Shown here: positions 26,595-35,979 of the stretch, in pieces
Layout of the letters: each line of letters opens with the position of its first letter
Position numbering within the stretch: the first letter of the stretch is position 1
Source: Cedecea neteri
GTDB lineage: Bacteria; Pseudomonadota; Gammaproteobacteria; Enterobacterales; Enterobacteriaceae
Reading direction: 5' to 3'
Assembly (NCBI RefSeq): GCF_000758325.1
Contig: NZ_CP009459.1
Location: 4,340,001-4,404,000, forward strand
DNA length: 64,000 nucleotides
Notes under the pieces: model-generated
What the model saw: the letters and a program-made list of their open reading frames with translations, nothing else
The model's database searches: none
Told to the model about the DNA's origin: nothing
Position numbers and translations under genes: made by a program

Positions 26595-28022
26595 TTATTC
26601 AGTGATATCGCACATGATGTGTTTGATACGGGTGTATTCGTCGAGGGAGTAAGACGAAAGATCTTTGCCGTAGCCGGACTTTTTAAACCCGCCGTGGGGC
26701 ATTTCCGCGCACAGCGGGATGTGGTTATTGATCCACACGGTGCCGAAATCGAGACGGGTGCTAAAACGCTGCGCCCGGCTGTGGCTGCTGGTCCAGACGC
26801 TTGCCGCCAGGCCATACTCCACGTCATTGGCTCTGCTGAGCCCCTCTTCTTCGCTGCTGAAGGACTGGATAGTCATCACCGGGCCAAAAACTTCATGCTG
26901 GATGGCCTCATCGTGCTGCTTCAGCCCGGAAATGATCGTCGGCTCAAAGTAGTAGCCGGGGCCCGCGCCCTTTTTGCCACCGGTTTCAATTTTTGCATGG
27001 GCCGGAAGCCGTTCAATAAAGCCAGTCACCTGCTCCAGCTGGTTGCGGCTGTTGAGTGCGCCGTACAAAGCCTCGCGGTCGTCCGGCTCGCCGAAGGTGA
27101 TTGACTTGGTTTTCTGAATCAGCTTTTCAAGGAAAGCGTCGTAGGCGGAGGCTTCAACGATGATGCGCGTGGCAGCGGTGCAATCCTGCCCGGCATTAGA
27201 GAAACCGGCGGCGGTAATCACCTCGACCGCTTTGTTCATGTCCGCATCGGCAAACACCACCACCGGGGCTTTGCCGCCTAATTCGAGATGCGCTTTGGTC
27301 AGGTTGGCGGCAGCGGAGGCGGCAACCTGCAGCCCGGCGCGAACGGAACCGGTAATCGACACCAGCGAGGCTTCCGGGTTGGATACCACCAGCGAGCCCG
27401 TCCCCGCTTTGCCCAGCACCACGTTGAATGCGCCCTGAGGGAACAAAGGTGCCGCAATTTCGGCCAGAATCAGCGTGCTGATAGGCGTCGTATCGCTCGG
27501 TTTCAGCACCACGGTATTACCTGCCGCAAGCGCCGGAGCGATTTTCCACACCGCCATCATGAACGGATAGTTCCACGGCGTTACCTGCCCGACAATCCCC
27601 AGCGGTTCACGGCGAATAGTTGAGGTAAACCCGGCGGCATATTCCCCGGAAGCTTTGCCCTCAAGGCAACGGGCCGCCCCGGCAAAGAAGCGGATAGCGT
27701 CGCAGGAAGCCGCGATTTCATCGCGTTCGATAAAGTGCTTGAGCTGGCCCGTTTCCTGGCTTTGCACCTCCACAATCCGCGCGGCGTTACGTTCAATTTC
27801 GTCGGCAAGTTTCAGCAAGGCTCGCTGTCGCTCGGACGGCAGGGAATGCTTCCATACCGAGAACGCCGCTTTTGCCGCCGCGTAAGCCTGATTAACCTCT
27901 TCCGCACCGCCGTCAGGCGACTGCGCATAAACCTCGCCGTTGACCGGGCTGACCAGGTCAAACAGCGTAGCTGGCTGGCCCGCTACGTAGTGTCCGTTGA
28001 TAAAATGCTTCAGGGTTTGCAT
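26595..28022 (-). CDS. Aminobutyraldehyde-type aldehyde dehydrogenase (PatD-like)
   Basis: A protein of 475 residues (PatD 474). The catalytic Cys is in FSNAGQDCTAATRI, the general-base Glu in HLELGGKAPVVVF, the NAD site in ITGSVRAGLQVAA. The segment RFFAGAARCLEGKASGEYAA and PWNYPFMMAVWKIAPALAAG closely follows E. coli gamma-aminobutyraldehyde dehydrogenase. It would oxidise 4-aminobutyraldehyde (or 3-aminopropanal) to GABA (or beta-alanine) in the cytoplasm. It is the first gene of the minus-strand cluster and divergent from the GntR gene, with the palindrome ATATTA-TG-TAATAT at 28051-28064 just upstream. Confidence 0.88.
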   Translation of the reverse strand: MQTLKHFINGHYVAGQPATLFDLVSPVNGEVYAQSPDGGAEEVNQAYAAAKAAFSVWKHSLPSERQRALLKLADEIERNAARIVEVQSQETGQLKHFIERDEIAASCDAIRFFAGAARCLEGKASGEYAAGFTSTIRREPLGIVGQVTPWNYPFMMAVWKIAPALAAGNTVVLKPSDTTPISTLILAEIAAPLFPQGAFNVVLGKAGTGSLVVSNPEASLVSITGSVRAGLQVAASAAANLTKAHLELGGKAPVVVFADADMNKAVEVITAAGFSNAGQDCTAATRIIVEASAYDAFLEKLIQKTKSITFGEPDDREALYGALNSRNQLEQVTGFIERLPAHAKIETGGKKGAGPGYYFEPTIISGLKQHDEAIQHEVFGPVMTIQSFSSEEEGLSRANDVEYGLAASVWTSSHSRAQRFSTRLDFGTVWINNHIPLCAEMPHGGFKKSGYGKDLSSYSLDEYTRIKHIMCDITE

Positions 28023-28258
28023 CGCCTTCTCCTCAAATTAAACATAAACAATATTATGTAATATCTTTTGAGTAGCGACTTTTCAATCTGCGCTTTATAG
28101 CAACATGATCAACCCCACAATTTAACAAGTTTTTTACATTGCAATACCAGGCAAGGGGTGAAAACCGCCGTTTCTGGTAGCCCGTCGATGCCTTTCTTAA
28201 AGGCCCGGGCTGTGCTATCAATAACCGTTGATTCAGGGAATTTTAATCAGAGAGCACT

Positions 28259-28978
28259 ATGATTACTCACGCAGTAATATTCGCACCTATAGGACAGGCA
28301 AGTCGATCCGATCAAATTGTGCAGCGGCTTTCAAATGCAATTATTACTGGTTTGCTCGAGGCAAATGAGCAGCTTCCTAATGAGGCCGACCTTGCCAAAA
28401 TGATGGGCGTTTCCCACATTACAATACGCGAAGCCTTAAATACGCTGCGGGCGAATAATTTAATCCACACCGTTCGTGGGCGAAATGGCGGCAGCTTTGT
28501 TTGCAAAAATAGCGGCGAATTTCAGACGCCGCTGCACCCTTTTAAGACCATCAGCTCAGACTATATTTCTGACCTCGGCGAAATGCATTGCGCCATCATC
28601 AGCCACAGCGCAAAGCTGGCCTCCAGGCGCATGACCAGCGCCGATATCACCCGGCTGCGGGAGTTTGTTGAGGCGCTGAAATCGGCCAGCACGCCGGAGC
28701 TAAAAACTCAGGCGGATATGCGCTGCCTGCTGGCACTTTCCGCCAGTTCTCAGTCAGCAAGGCTTGCCAACCAGGAGCTGCTGCTGCAGGCCGAATGGGC
28801 TTCACTGGTGGCCATTCTTTACCGCGATGAAGCCATTCATCGGGAAGTGATTGATGTTTATACCGAATTGATCGCCGCATTAGAAACCCATTACGAGCAG
28901 GAGGCGGTGCGATTAGCCACGCAACTTATCGACACCTTTACCTTCTATCTCATTGAAAGCAAATTAAAATATAAATAA
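28259..28978 (+). CDS. GntR/FadR-subfamily transcriptional regulator
   Basis: A protein of 239 residues. The N-terminal winged helix has LPNEADLAKMMGVSHITIRE-ALNTLRANNLIHTVRGRNGG (about 40-80), the standard GntR signature. A C-terminal all-helical FCD-type ligand domain follows (LREFVEALKSAS onward). It is divergent from the aminobutyraldehyde dehydrogenase gene across 236 bases, so it most likely represses that operon in response to a polyamine catabolite. The ligand is unknown. Confidence 0.9.
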   Translation: MITHAVIFAPIGQASRSDQIVQRLSNAIITGLLEANEQLPNEADLAKMMGVSHITIREALNTLRANNLIHTVRGRNGGSFVCKNSGEFQTPLHPFKTISSDYISDLGEMHCAIISHSAKLASRRMTSADITRLREFVEALKSASTPELKTQADMRCLLALSASSQSARLANQELLLQAEWASLVAILYRDEAIHREVIDVYTELIAALETHYEQEAVRLATQLIDTFTFYLIESKLKYK

Positions 28979-29005
28979 AACTGACACAACAACACGGGCA
29001 TCGCC

Positions 29006-29713
29006 ATGAACGTACCTGCAAGCCTCATCCCTTTTACCCGTAAGATTGACGACATCATCACCACCACCATCCAGGCAACCATTGCCCTTGCCGGGCAGGT
29101 TGAGTCCACGCTGGCGGCGTTTCACGGCGGCGATCATAAATTGCTGCTGGATCCCGCGGTAAAACGCGCCATCCAGGAACACATCAAAGAGACGCTGAAC
29201 GAAACGCCGTATTGCTCAGGCTCTGGCTTTGCAAGCCACATTGCAGGCAGCACGGAAGAGAAAGAATACTGGCTGCTGGAGTGGTGGTACAAAAAGGCCG
29301 ACGGCGTGAAAAAGGTGAATCTCGACCTGGATCAGGCCACCCAGCAGCGGCTGGATTTCAGGACCTTTGAGTGGTTTAAAGATGCTCAGGAAAACGGCCA
29401 GGCGTATATTCACGGCCCTTATGTCGATTACGTTTGTAATACGTCTTATACCTTAACGTCCGCGATGCCGGTTTATTTGCACCAGCGTTTCATCGGCGTG
29501 GCGGCAATTGATGTGCTGGTCAGTGAAGTCGAGGAAGAATTACTTCCGTTGTTCAATAACCACAAAGTTATGCTGACCAACTTAGATAAGCGGATTATTT
29601 TCTCTACTTATCCTAAATACCGTGTCGGTGAATTACTGAATACCACTGAGGCAGTTGAAGTCTATAACACAGAATACTGCACGTTATATGAGCTGATTAA
29701 AAAAGGGTCATAA
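29006..29713 (+). CDS. Stand-alone Cache/PDC sensor-domain protein
   Basis: A protein of 235 residues with no signal peptide and no membrane span, yet with the layout of an extracellular Cache (PDC) sensor: long N-terminal helix (FTRKIDDIITTTIQATIALA), then WLLEWWYKKADG, FEWFKDAQENGQAYIHGPYV and VYLHQRFIGVAAIDVLVSEV, where the last block is the usual Cache strand pair. Cache domains normally bind amino acids, amines or carboxylates at the N-terminus of receptors. Here the domain is alone and presumably cytosolic, 27 bases downstream of the GntR gene, suggesting that it assists that regulator or binds the pathway ligand. Confidence 0.75.
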   Translation: MNVPASLIPFTRKIDDIITTTIQATIALAGQVESTLAAFHGGDHKLLLDPAVKRAIQEHIKETLNETPYCSGSGFASHIAGSTEEKEYWLLEWWYKKADGVKKVNLDLDQATQQRLDFRTFEWFKDAQENGQAYIHGPYVDYVCNTSYTLTSAMPVYLHQRFIGVAAIDVLVSEVEEELLPLFNNHKVMLTNLDKRIIFSTYPKYRVGELLNTTEAVEVYNTEYCTLYELIKKGS

Positions 29714-29744
29714 GACCCTTTAATGTTGTGGATAACCGCATACA

Positions 29745-29772
29745 GAAAAAAGGGCCATAAGGCCCTTTTTTA
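29745..29772. terminator. Bidirectional terminator, with a second hairpin at 29702-29721
   Basis: AAAAAAGGGCC-ataa-GGCCCTTTTTT lies between the convergent Cache and permease genes. A sister hairpin AAAGGGTC-ataa-GACCCTTT spans the Cache stop codon; the two stems share a layout and may be duplicates. Confidence 0.88.
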
Positions 29773-31254
29773 TTAATACTCGCGAGAAAGATTTAGCCGT
29801 TTGGCATATTCAATGGCGTCATTTTCAGGCGCATCAGAGTGGCCGAACGGTCTGGCAATCGTCATGTAAACCAGCCCCGAGCCGATGACCAACGCCAGGC
29901 CAATCAGCACCGTCCAGCGGTCAATAAAAGTTGCGCTGTCCGCAGGCTGGGCCAGCAGCCAAATCCCGCCGATACCGTAGGCCAGCGCCAGCCCGTTCAC
30001 CAGCATGCCCCATGAGCCCAGCGTCCATTCTCCCGCAGGCTTCCAGCCCTTGAGGCGCTGACGCAGCGCGGCCAGGATGACCATCTGGAAGGAGACGTAT
30101 ATTCCTATCACGGCAAACGCGGTGATACGGGCCAGGTTATCCGGCTGGAAGTAGACCCAGACACAAATCACCATCGGCAGCAGGCAGCTGACCAACATCG
30201 CGTTGTCCGGCACGCTGTGCTTCGAAATCTTCGCCATCCACTCGCTGCCCGGCAGCATTTTGTCGCGAGAGAACGAGAAGATCAGGCGGCTCAGAGCGGC
30301 CTGCAGCGACAGAATGCAGGAGAGCATCGCCACAATGGCAATCACGATAAACAGCGTGGCGCCCTTCTCGCCCAGCGCGTCATTCAGAATCGCCGGGATC
30401 GGATCGGCAATTTTGCCGTTCACGATGTTCATCAGATCCGGGGATGACAGCAGGTAACCCAGAATGGAGATCACCGCCGAGATCGCGCCGAAAACGATGC
30501 TGAGGATCATTGCCACCGGGATCTTACGACCCGGGTTTTTCACCTCTTCCGCCACGTTGCCGCAGGCTTCGAAGCCGAAGAACATAAACAGCCCCATCAG
30601 CGACGCCGACATAAATGCCGTGCCGTAGCTACCGTCTTTCGCCAGCGCGCCCATGGCGTCAAACACCACGGAGAAAGGCTGATTGCGGTGGAAAATTAGC
30701 AGGTAAATGCCGAGCGCAATTACGCTGATGATTTCGCACCAGAAGCCGAAGCGGGCAACTCTCGCCAGATTTTTCGTCCCGGACATGTTGACGCCCATCA
30801 TGATGGTGAGCAACACCACGGAAGTGAGCAGCATCGCAATCGGCGTGTCGCCATAATGGAAAAGCGAGGCGACGAAGGTGGAGGTGTATTCCACGATAGA
30901 CGTAATGGTGACCACCAGCGCCCAGAGGTAAATCCACGCGGCAATCCAGGCATATTTCTTCCCCCACAGCCTTCTGGCCCACGGATACAGCCCGCCGGTG
31001 ATGGGATATTGCGAAGCAACCTCGCCAAACACTAAGGCAACCAGCAGCTGCCCGCAGGCGGCAATCAGGATCCACCAGATGGCTGGCGGCCCGGCCAGGG
31101 TTATCGCCAGCGCAAACAGGGAATACACGGCGGTCAACGGCGAGAGGTAGGTAAAACCGAGCGCAAAGTTGGACACCAGGCCGATGGAGCGGTTGAACTG
31201 CTGGCCCTTCTCCGGCTGGGAATCGGTACTTTTTGTAGCAGATGTCTGTTCCAT
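29773..31254 (-). CDS. APC-superfamily amino acid/amine permease
   Basis: A protein of 493 residues with about twelve spans. The substrate-binding first span is seen in NFALGFTYLSPLTAVYSLFA, and AEEVKNPGRKIPVAMILSIV is the conserved loop of the amino acid/choline (ACT) and GABA-permease branch. It probably moves GABA, putrescine or a related amine across the inner membrane, which would fit the polyamine genes next door, but no residue fixes the substrate. It is convergent with the Cache gene. Upstream (31255-31400) is AT-rich and includes TTGTTAGATATAATG, a promoter-like stretch on the other strand. Confidence 0.85.
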   Translation of the reverse strand: MEQTSATKSTDSQPEKGQQFNRSIGLVSNFALGFTYLSPLTAVYSLFALAITLAGPPAIWWILIAACGQLLVALVFGEVASQYPITGGLYPWARRLWGKKYAWIAAWIYLWALVVTITSIVEYTSTFVASLFHYGDTPIAMLLTSVVLLTIMMGVNMSGTKNLARVARFGFWCEIISVIALGIYLLIFHRNQPFSVVFDAMGALAKDGSYGTAFMSASLMGLFMFFGFEACGNVAEEVKNPGRKIPVAMILSIVFGAISAVISILGYLLSSPDLMNIVNGKIADPIPAILNDALGEKGATLFIVIAIVAMLSCILSLQAALSRLIFSFSRDKMLPGSEWMAKISKHSVPDNAMLVSCLLPMVICVWVYFQPDNLARITAFAVIGIYVSFQMVILAALRQRLKGWKPAGEWTLGSWGMLVNGLALAYGIGGIWLLAQPADSATFIDRWTVLIGLALVIGSGLVYMTIARPFGHSDAPENDAIEYAKRLNLSREY

Positions 31255-31504
31255 ATGTCTTTCTCTTTAGGGGGCATAGTTGCAGGCAATGGCTACATTT
31301 TATAAAACATATTAAGTTATATGTATATTGTGCTTTGTCACAATTTTGTTAGATATAATGTTATTGTATTGTTAAATTCGGAAAGCAAAAGAAAGGTGAA
31401 TGAAAGCACTTTCAGAGGTGGGAAAAACACCGGCCTCAGTGTCCGGGAAGGAAACGCGGAACGCCGGTCCCCCGGCACTCCGCCTGCAGATCAAAACGCG
31501 TTTA

Positions 31505-32266
31505 TCAGGCAAAAGCCTGCACGCCGATGCCCCGAGAGATGAACAGGTTGCGGATTGCCTCCGCCATAGCAAGCGCCCCCGCGCTATCGCCGTGAACACA
31601 GATGGAGTCGGCCTGGATGGGGGTAAATACGCCTTCGATTGACTCCACGCCGCCCTCGGTAATCAGCTGCAGCATGCGCGCGGCAACCTGCCCGGCATCG
31701 TGCAGCACGGCACCCGGATCACGCCTGGACACCAGCGAACCATCAGCGTGATAGGCACGGTCGGCAAACGCTTCGCTGACGGTTATCACGCCTTTTTGCT
31801 GCGCCCATGCCAGCAGCGGTGAACCCGCCAGTACCACCAGCGGCAAAGAGGCGTCAAACGCCAGAATGGCATCCAGCACCGCATCCGCCTGGCGCTTGTC
31901 ATGCGCGATAGTGTTATACAGTGCCCCATGCGGTTTCACATACCGGACACGCGTTCCCACTGCCTGTGCCAGCCCCTGTAGCGCGCCAATCTGGTAAATG
32001 ACATCTGCCGTCAGTTCGTCGCTGGCAATATCCATATTGCGTCGCCCAAACCCCACGAGATCCGGATACGCCACGTGCGCGCCCACGGCAACGCCCTGCG
32101 CTTTTGCAGCACGGAGTGTTTCGAGTATGCCCGCAGGCGATCCGGCGTGAAAACCACAGGCCACGTTGGCGCTGCTGACAATTTGCAGGATCGCGGCATC
32201 GTCTCCCATTGTCCACTGGCCAAAGCTTTCACCTAAATCACTGTTTAAATCGATGTATTTTTTCAT
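31505..32266 (-). CDS. pxpA: PxpA (LamB/YcsF), 5-oxoprolinase subunit A, orphan
   Basis: A protein of 253 residues. It has the LamB/YcsF hallmarks [46 protein letters not shown] and [12 protein letters not shown], as in E. coli PxpA (244 aa). PxpA works with PxpB and PxpC to open 5-oxoproline to glutamate using ATP. PxpBC genes are not beside it, unlike the usual pxpBCA operon, so it either pairs with subunits encoded elsewhere or has another use. It follows the permease on the same strand, 250 bases downstream of that gene's start in reverse sense; that gap holds no recognised gene. Confidence 0.9.
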   Translation of the reverse strand: MKKYIDLNSDLGESFGQWTMGDDAAILQIVSSANVACGFHAGSPAGILETLRAAKAQGVAVGAHVAYPDLVGFGRRNMDIASDELTADVIYQIGALQGLAQAVGTRVRYVKPHGALYNTIAHDKRQADAVLDAILAFDASLPLVVLAGSPLLAWAQQKGVITVSEAFADRAYHADGSLVSRRDPGAVLHDAGQVAARMLQLITEGGVESIEGVFTPIQADSICVHGDSAGALAMAEAIRNLFISRGIGVQAFA

Positions 32267-32377
32267 AGTCAGCCTTTACGCAGCGATTCGTTGTTTATCA
32301 ACATGGCCAGGATAATAGCATCCGCTCATCAACAACGAATATTTGTCTTTCAGACAGAGCGGCTGCAAAGATGTATT

Positions 32378-32728
32378 TCACTCCGGTACGGGAAGGTTAA
32401 CCCTGTCGCCTCGGGTCGTCGGCTGCGAGATAACAAGAAATTCAACCTCGTTAGCGGAATCATTGCGAGCCTGATGTTTTGCCTGCGGCGGAATCGGGAT
32501 CCCCTTCCCCGCTGACACTACGTAGCACTCTCCTTCCAGCTCCATCGTCAATGCTCCGGTTAACACAAAAAAGAATTGCTGTGCCACGGAATGGTAGTGC
32601 CTTTGTTCCGTCCGGCCCGGCGGCATACGTTCATGAATCACGCTCAAAGCAGCCTCTTTTAACAGGTGCCAACCGTCACAATCCCCTCCCCACAAATAGT
32701 GTTCCGCATTTTCTTTTGAAACGATCAT
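32378..32728 (-). CDS. Small cupin-domain protein
   Basis: A single-domain cupin of 116 residues: motif 1 around ERMPPGRTEQRHYHSVAQQF (two His and a Gln), motif 2 in VSAGKGIPIPPQAKHQARND. It may bind a metal through HYH and the later His. AGGAGA precedes the ATG at 32728; a longer frame to 32782 lacks a ribosome-binding site. The substrate is unknown. Confidence 0.8.
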   Translation of the reverse strand: MIVSKENAEHYLWGGDCDGWHLLKEAALSVIHERMPPGRTEQRHYHSVAQQFFFVLTGALTMELEGECYVVSAGKGIPIPPQAKHQARNDSANEVEFLVISQPTTRGDRVNLPVPE

Positions 32729-33055
32729 TTTTTCTCCTGTTTGGCGATAAAAATTCATAAATTTTTGCGTAAGAAAAAACACTTATTTTTAGACGAAAAA
32801 TATCGTTAAAAAAACGATATATCCTAATGTTTTTAATGAAGTAAATAAGGCATCGCTCCCACCCAATCAAAGTTCAAAAAACAGACAACTGTCACAATTT
32901 TGAGACACTTGTTTTCATTTTTAATTTGGGAGTACATTAGCGCCGTCCGGGTAAGGTTTTACCTCCGAATACCAGATGAAGCGGCGACAAAAGCGTTTGC
33001 GGCTTCAGCTTATTATGTACCTGTTGAGATGCGCGTCAGCGCGGAGCGATGTGAA
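32729..33055. other. AT-rich intergenic region between cupin gene and ypdK
   Basis: About 330 bases, very AT-rich to 32935, holding the divergent promoters of the cupin gene and ypdK. An open frame from 32900 runs into ypdK but reads as non-protein sequence before the ypdK start. The stretch TCCGGGTAAGGTTTTACCTCCG (32945-32968) has a short stem-loop, CGGGTAAGGTTTTACCTC, that could shape the ypdK leader. Confidence 0.5.
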
Positions 33056-33130
33056 GTGAAATATTTTCTGATGGGTATTTCTGTGATTGTTGTGTTGTGG
33101 GCCGGTACCTTCTTCCTGATGGTTGAATAA
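33056..33130 (+). CDS. ypdK: YpdK, very small membrane protein
   Basis: A single-span protein of 24 residues, starting with GTG: (M)KYFLMGISVIVVLWAGTFF, then LMVE. E. coli YpdK (23 aa, MKYFFMGISFMVIVWAGTFA then LMI) lies at the same place beside alaC and matches at most positions. GGAG is nine bases upstream. It inserts in the inner membrane; its role is unknown. In-frame upstream ATG 33029 would add nine residues absent from E. coli. Confidence 0.85.
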   Translation: MKYFLMGISVIVVLWAGTFFLMVE

Positions 33131-33156
33131 GCCTTCACAAACAGCAGCGCAAAAAG

Positions 33157-33181
33157 AACAGGAGCCAAAGGCTCCTGTTTT
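33157..33181. terminator. Bidirectional terminator between ypdK and alaC
   Basis: AACAGGAGCC-aaa-GGCTCCTGTTTT, a perfect 10-bp stem with a T run downstream and an A-rich tract upstream, lies between two convergent genes. Confidence 0.92.
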
Positions 33182-33188
33182 CGTTTCA

Positions 33189-34427
33189 TTATTCGGCGTT
33201 TTCCGCCGCGTTTTTCGGCAGCGGTGGCAACAGCCCGTCAGCCCTGAACATCGCCTTAATACCGCGCACGGCCTGGCGGATACGATCCCGGTTTTCAATC
33301 AGCGCAAAACGAACGTGAGTGTCGCCGTAGTCGCCGAAGCCAATCCCCGGTGAAACGCAGACTTTCGCTTCCTGCAGTAGCTTTTTGGCGAACTCCAGGG
33401 AGCCCATCGCCGCGTAGTGTTCGGGAATTTTTGCCCAGACGTACATAGATGCTTTCGGGCATTCCACCATCCAGCCTGCTTCATGTAACCCTTTTACCAA
33501 TACGTCCCGACGGCGTTTGTACTGCTCTGCGATATCACGCACGCACTGCTGATCGCCTTCCAGGGCAGCAATCGCCGCCACCTGCAGCGGCGTAAAGGTG
33601 CCGTAATCGTGGTAGCTCTTGATCCGAGCCAGCGCGCTGACCAGTTCCTGGTTGCCGACCATAAAACCGATCCGCCAGCCCGCCATGTTGTAGCTTTTTG
33701 ACAGTGTGAAGAACTCAACGGCCACGTCGCGCGCGCCGGGCACTTCCATAATGGAAGGCGCTTTCCAGCCGTCATAGACAATATCGGCGTAGGCCAGGTC
33801 ATGAATCACCAGCACGTCGTACTGCTTCGCCAGGGCAACAACCTTCTCGAAAAACTCCAGCTCCACGCACTGCGCGGTTGGGTTAGACGGGAAGCCGAGG
33901 ATCATCATTTTCGGTTTCGGGTAGCTTTCGCGAATGGCTCGCTCCAGCTCGGCAAAGAAGTCCACGCCTTCCACCAGCGGCACGGAACGAACCTGCGCCC
34001 CGGCGATCACAGCCCCGTAAATATGAATCGGGTAGCTTGGGTTCGGCACCAGCACGGTATCCCCGTGATCCAGCGTCGCCAGCATCAGGTGCGCCAGTCC
34101 TTCCTTCGAGCCAATAGTCACAATGGCTTCGCTTTCCGGGTCGATATCCACGTCGTAGCGATCTTTGTACCAGCGAGAAATGGCGCGGCGAAGACGAGGA
34201 ATACCTCGCGAAGTGGAATACCCGTGCGTGTCTTCACGCTGGGCCACGGTGCAGAGTTTCTCAACGATGTGCGGCGGCGTCGCCCCGTCCGGGTTGCCCA
34301 TGCTGAAATCAATAATATCTTCGCCACGACGTCGCGCAGCCATTTTCAGCTCGGCAGTGATGTTAAAAACGTAAGGAGGTAAGCGATCGATACGCGAAAA
34401 ACGACGTTTTGGACTGGAGTCAGCCAT
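33189..34427 (-). CDS. alaC: AlaC, glutamate-pyruvate (alanine) aminotransferase
   Basis: A PLP enzyme of 412 residues that makes alanine from pyruvate and glutamate. The N-terminus [20 protein letters not shown] and the PLP-lysine segment [20 protein letters not shown] are nearly identical to E. coli AlaC (412 aa). The ATG is chosen for GAGGAA upstream and homology; the frame extends 52 codons further without support. The 241-base divergent gap to the DUF1479 gene contains its promoter. Confidence 0.97.
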   Translation of the reverse strand: MADSSPKRRFSRIDRLPPYVFNITAELKMAARRRGEDIIDFSMGNPDGATPPHIVEKLCTVAQREDTHGYSTSRGIPRLRRAISRWYKDRYDVDIDPESEAIVTIGSKEGLAHLMLATLDHGDTVLVPNPSYPIHIYGAVIAGAQVRSVPLVEGVDFFAELERAIRESYPKPKMMILGFPSNPTAQCVELEFFEKVVALAKQYDVLVIHDLAYADIVYDGWKAPSIMEVPGARDVAVEFFTLSKSYNMAGWRIGFMVGNQELVSALARIKSYHDYGTFTPLQVAAIAALEGDQQCVRDIAEQYKRRRDVLVKGLHEAGWMVECPKASMYVWAKIPEHYAAMGSLEFAKKLLQEAKVCVSPGIGFGDYGDTHVRFALIENRDRIRQAVRGIKAMFRADGLLPPLPKNAAENAE

Positions 34428-34668
34428 AAATTCCTCAGAGTAACGTGAGCGCCCGGACCGTCCGAGCGACGCTGCCACGTAATGTGGCCTGTTTTGAAAA
34501 TAGCCTGAATAAAAATCGCCTGTCGAGGGGGGAATGAAAATATTTTTTCCGCGCCATAAAATAGGAAATTTCGAATGAAACACATCACTATTTCATTTAA
34601 CTGTTAAAGCATACATTAACCAGGTAGCAACAACTCAGTAACTTATTCTCTGAAAGAGGGCGTTACCT

Positions 34669-35910
34669 ATGCACCTGGACATTAACGATCTGCCGAAAGC
34701 TATCCGTGAGATAAAACAAAAGCTGCGCCGCGATCTGCCCAACTATCAATCAGTCTTTGCCGAGCTTGAAGCCAATATTCACCAGCAGATCGAAACGATT
34801 CGCGAAGAAATGGATCGGGGCGAGAACCCTGTTCCACAGCTCGACGCCGACGACATTATTCAGGGGCGGGTAAGCGAGCAACAAAAAGCGCTGATTCGCC
34901 TGCGCGGCTGCTGCACTATCCGGGGCGTTTTCCCGCAGGAACAAGCTCATGGCTGGAATGAAGAGATCGGCAATTATCTGGCACGAAACCATTTTGTTGA
35001 ACGTCTTAAAAATGCGGCGGAAGATAACTACTTCGGTACACTTGCCGACAGTAAGCCGCAAATTTACGGCATTTACTGGTCTAAACCGCAAACCGAAGCC
35101 CGCCAGCATGAGCGCATGAAAGCGGTGCAGGTGTTCCTCAATAATCTCTGGCAAACGGAAAGCCACGGCAGGCAGCACTTCGATCCAAATCGCGTCGTTT
35201 CCTACGCGGATCGCACTCGCCGCCGCCCGCCCCGCTCAAGCTCGCTGGGGCTTTCTCCGCACGTTGACGGCGGCTCGGTTGAGCGCTGGCTGGACGAAAA
35301 CTTCCGCCACGTATACCGCCACGTCTTTTCGGGTAACTGGAAAGATTACGATCCGTTTGCCGCCGAAGGCCGAACGGAAGTGCGGGAATTTCCGTCCCCT
35401 GCGGTCTGTTCCATGTTCCGTACCTTCCAGGGCTGGACGGCGCTAACGCCCCAGCGAAAACACGGCGGCACGCTGAATTTGCTGCCGGTGGCTAACGCTA
35501 TGGCCTGGATCCTGCTTCGTGCGCTGCAGGACGATGTACCAGAAGAATCGTTGTGCGAAGCCAGGCCGGGCAGAGCATTATCCATTAACAAAGAGTGGCA
35601 TCCCCTTTTACTGACTGGGATTTCCTCAATTCCCGATATGGAGCCAGGTGATACCGTTTTCTGGCACTGCGATGTGATTCATGCCGTCGAGAACGAACAC
35701 CTCGGCGAGTTCGACAGCAACGTAATGTACATTGCCGCCGCACCGTGGTGCGAGAAGAACGCCGGGTACCTGCCGCGCCAGTGGGACGCTTTTGTTGAGG
35801 GCAAAACACCACCGGATTTCGCCGCCGACGATTTTGAGGTGGATTTTGTTGGCCGCGCGACAGAGCAGGATTTGACCGCTGCCGGAAAAGAGCAGCTTGG
35901 CGGGAAGTGA
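34669..35910 (+). CDS. DUF1479 protein, probable Fe(II)/2-oxoglutarate-type oxygenase (YbiU-like)
   Basis: A protein of 413 residues. It shares with E. coli YbiU the blocks [40 protein letters not shown] and [28 protein letters not shown] (HxD) and a distal His in [14 protein letters not shown] fit the HxD...H metal triad of the cupin-like dioxygenases. The substrate is unknown. The gene is preceded by GGGCG rather than a strong ribosome-binding site (GAGGGCG, 8 bases off). Confidence 0.85.
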   Translation: MHLDINDLPKAIREIKQKLRRDLPNYQSVFAELEANIHQQIETIREEMDRGENPVPQLDADDIIQGRVSEQQKALIRLRGCCTIRGVFPQEQAHGWNEEIGNYLARNHFVERLKNAAEDNYFGTLADSKPQIYGIYWSKPQTEARQHERMKAVQVFLNNLWQTESHGRQHFDPNRVVSYADRTRRRPPRSSSLGLSPHVDGGSVERWLDENFRHVYRHVFSGNWKDYDPFAAEGRTEVREFPSPAVCSMFRTFQGWTALTPQRKHGGTLNLLPVANAMAWILLRALQDDVPEESLCEARPGRALSINKEWHPLLLTGISSIPDMEPGDTVFWHCDVIHAVENEHLGEFDSNVMYIAAAPWCEKNAGYLPRQWDAFVEGKTPPDFAADDFEVDFVGRATEQDLTAAGKEQLGGK

Positions 35911-35979
35911 TTGCCCCTCCTCTGGAAGGACGGTCTCCAGGTCATAAATATCGACGATTATGCAGGCCTGGAAAATATT

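Noticed and set aside
31400-31642. Short plus-strand frames upstream of and over the end of pxpA
   Set aside because: Antisense to pxpA or in the intergenic gap, without initiation signals or recognisable sequence.
32900-33130. A 76-residue version of the gene at ypdK
   Set aside because: Only the last 24 residues match YpdK; the rest is leader sequence without similarity, and a good ribosome-binding site lies before the GTG.
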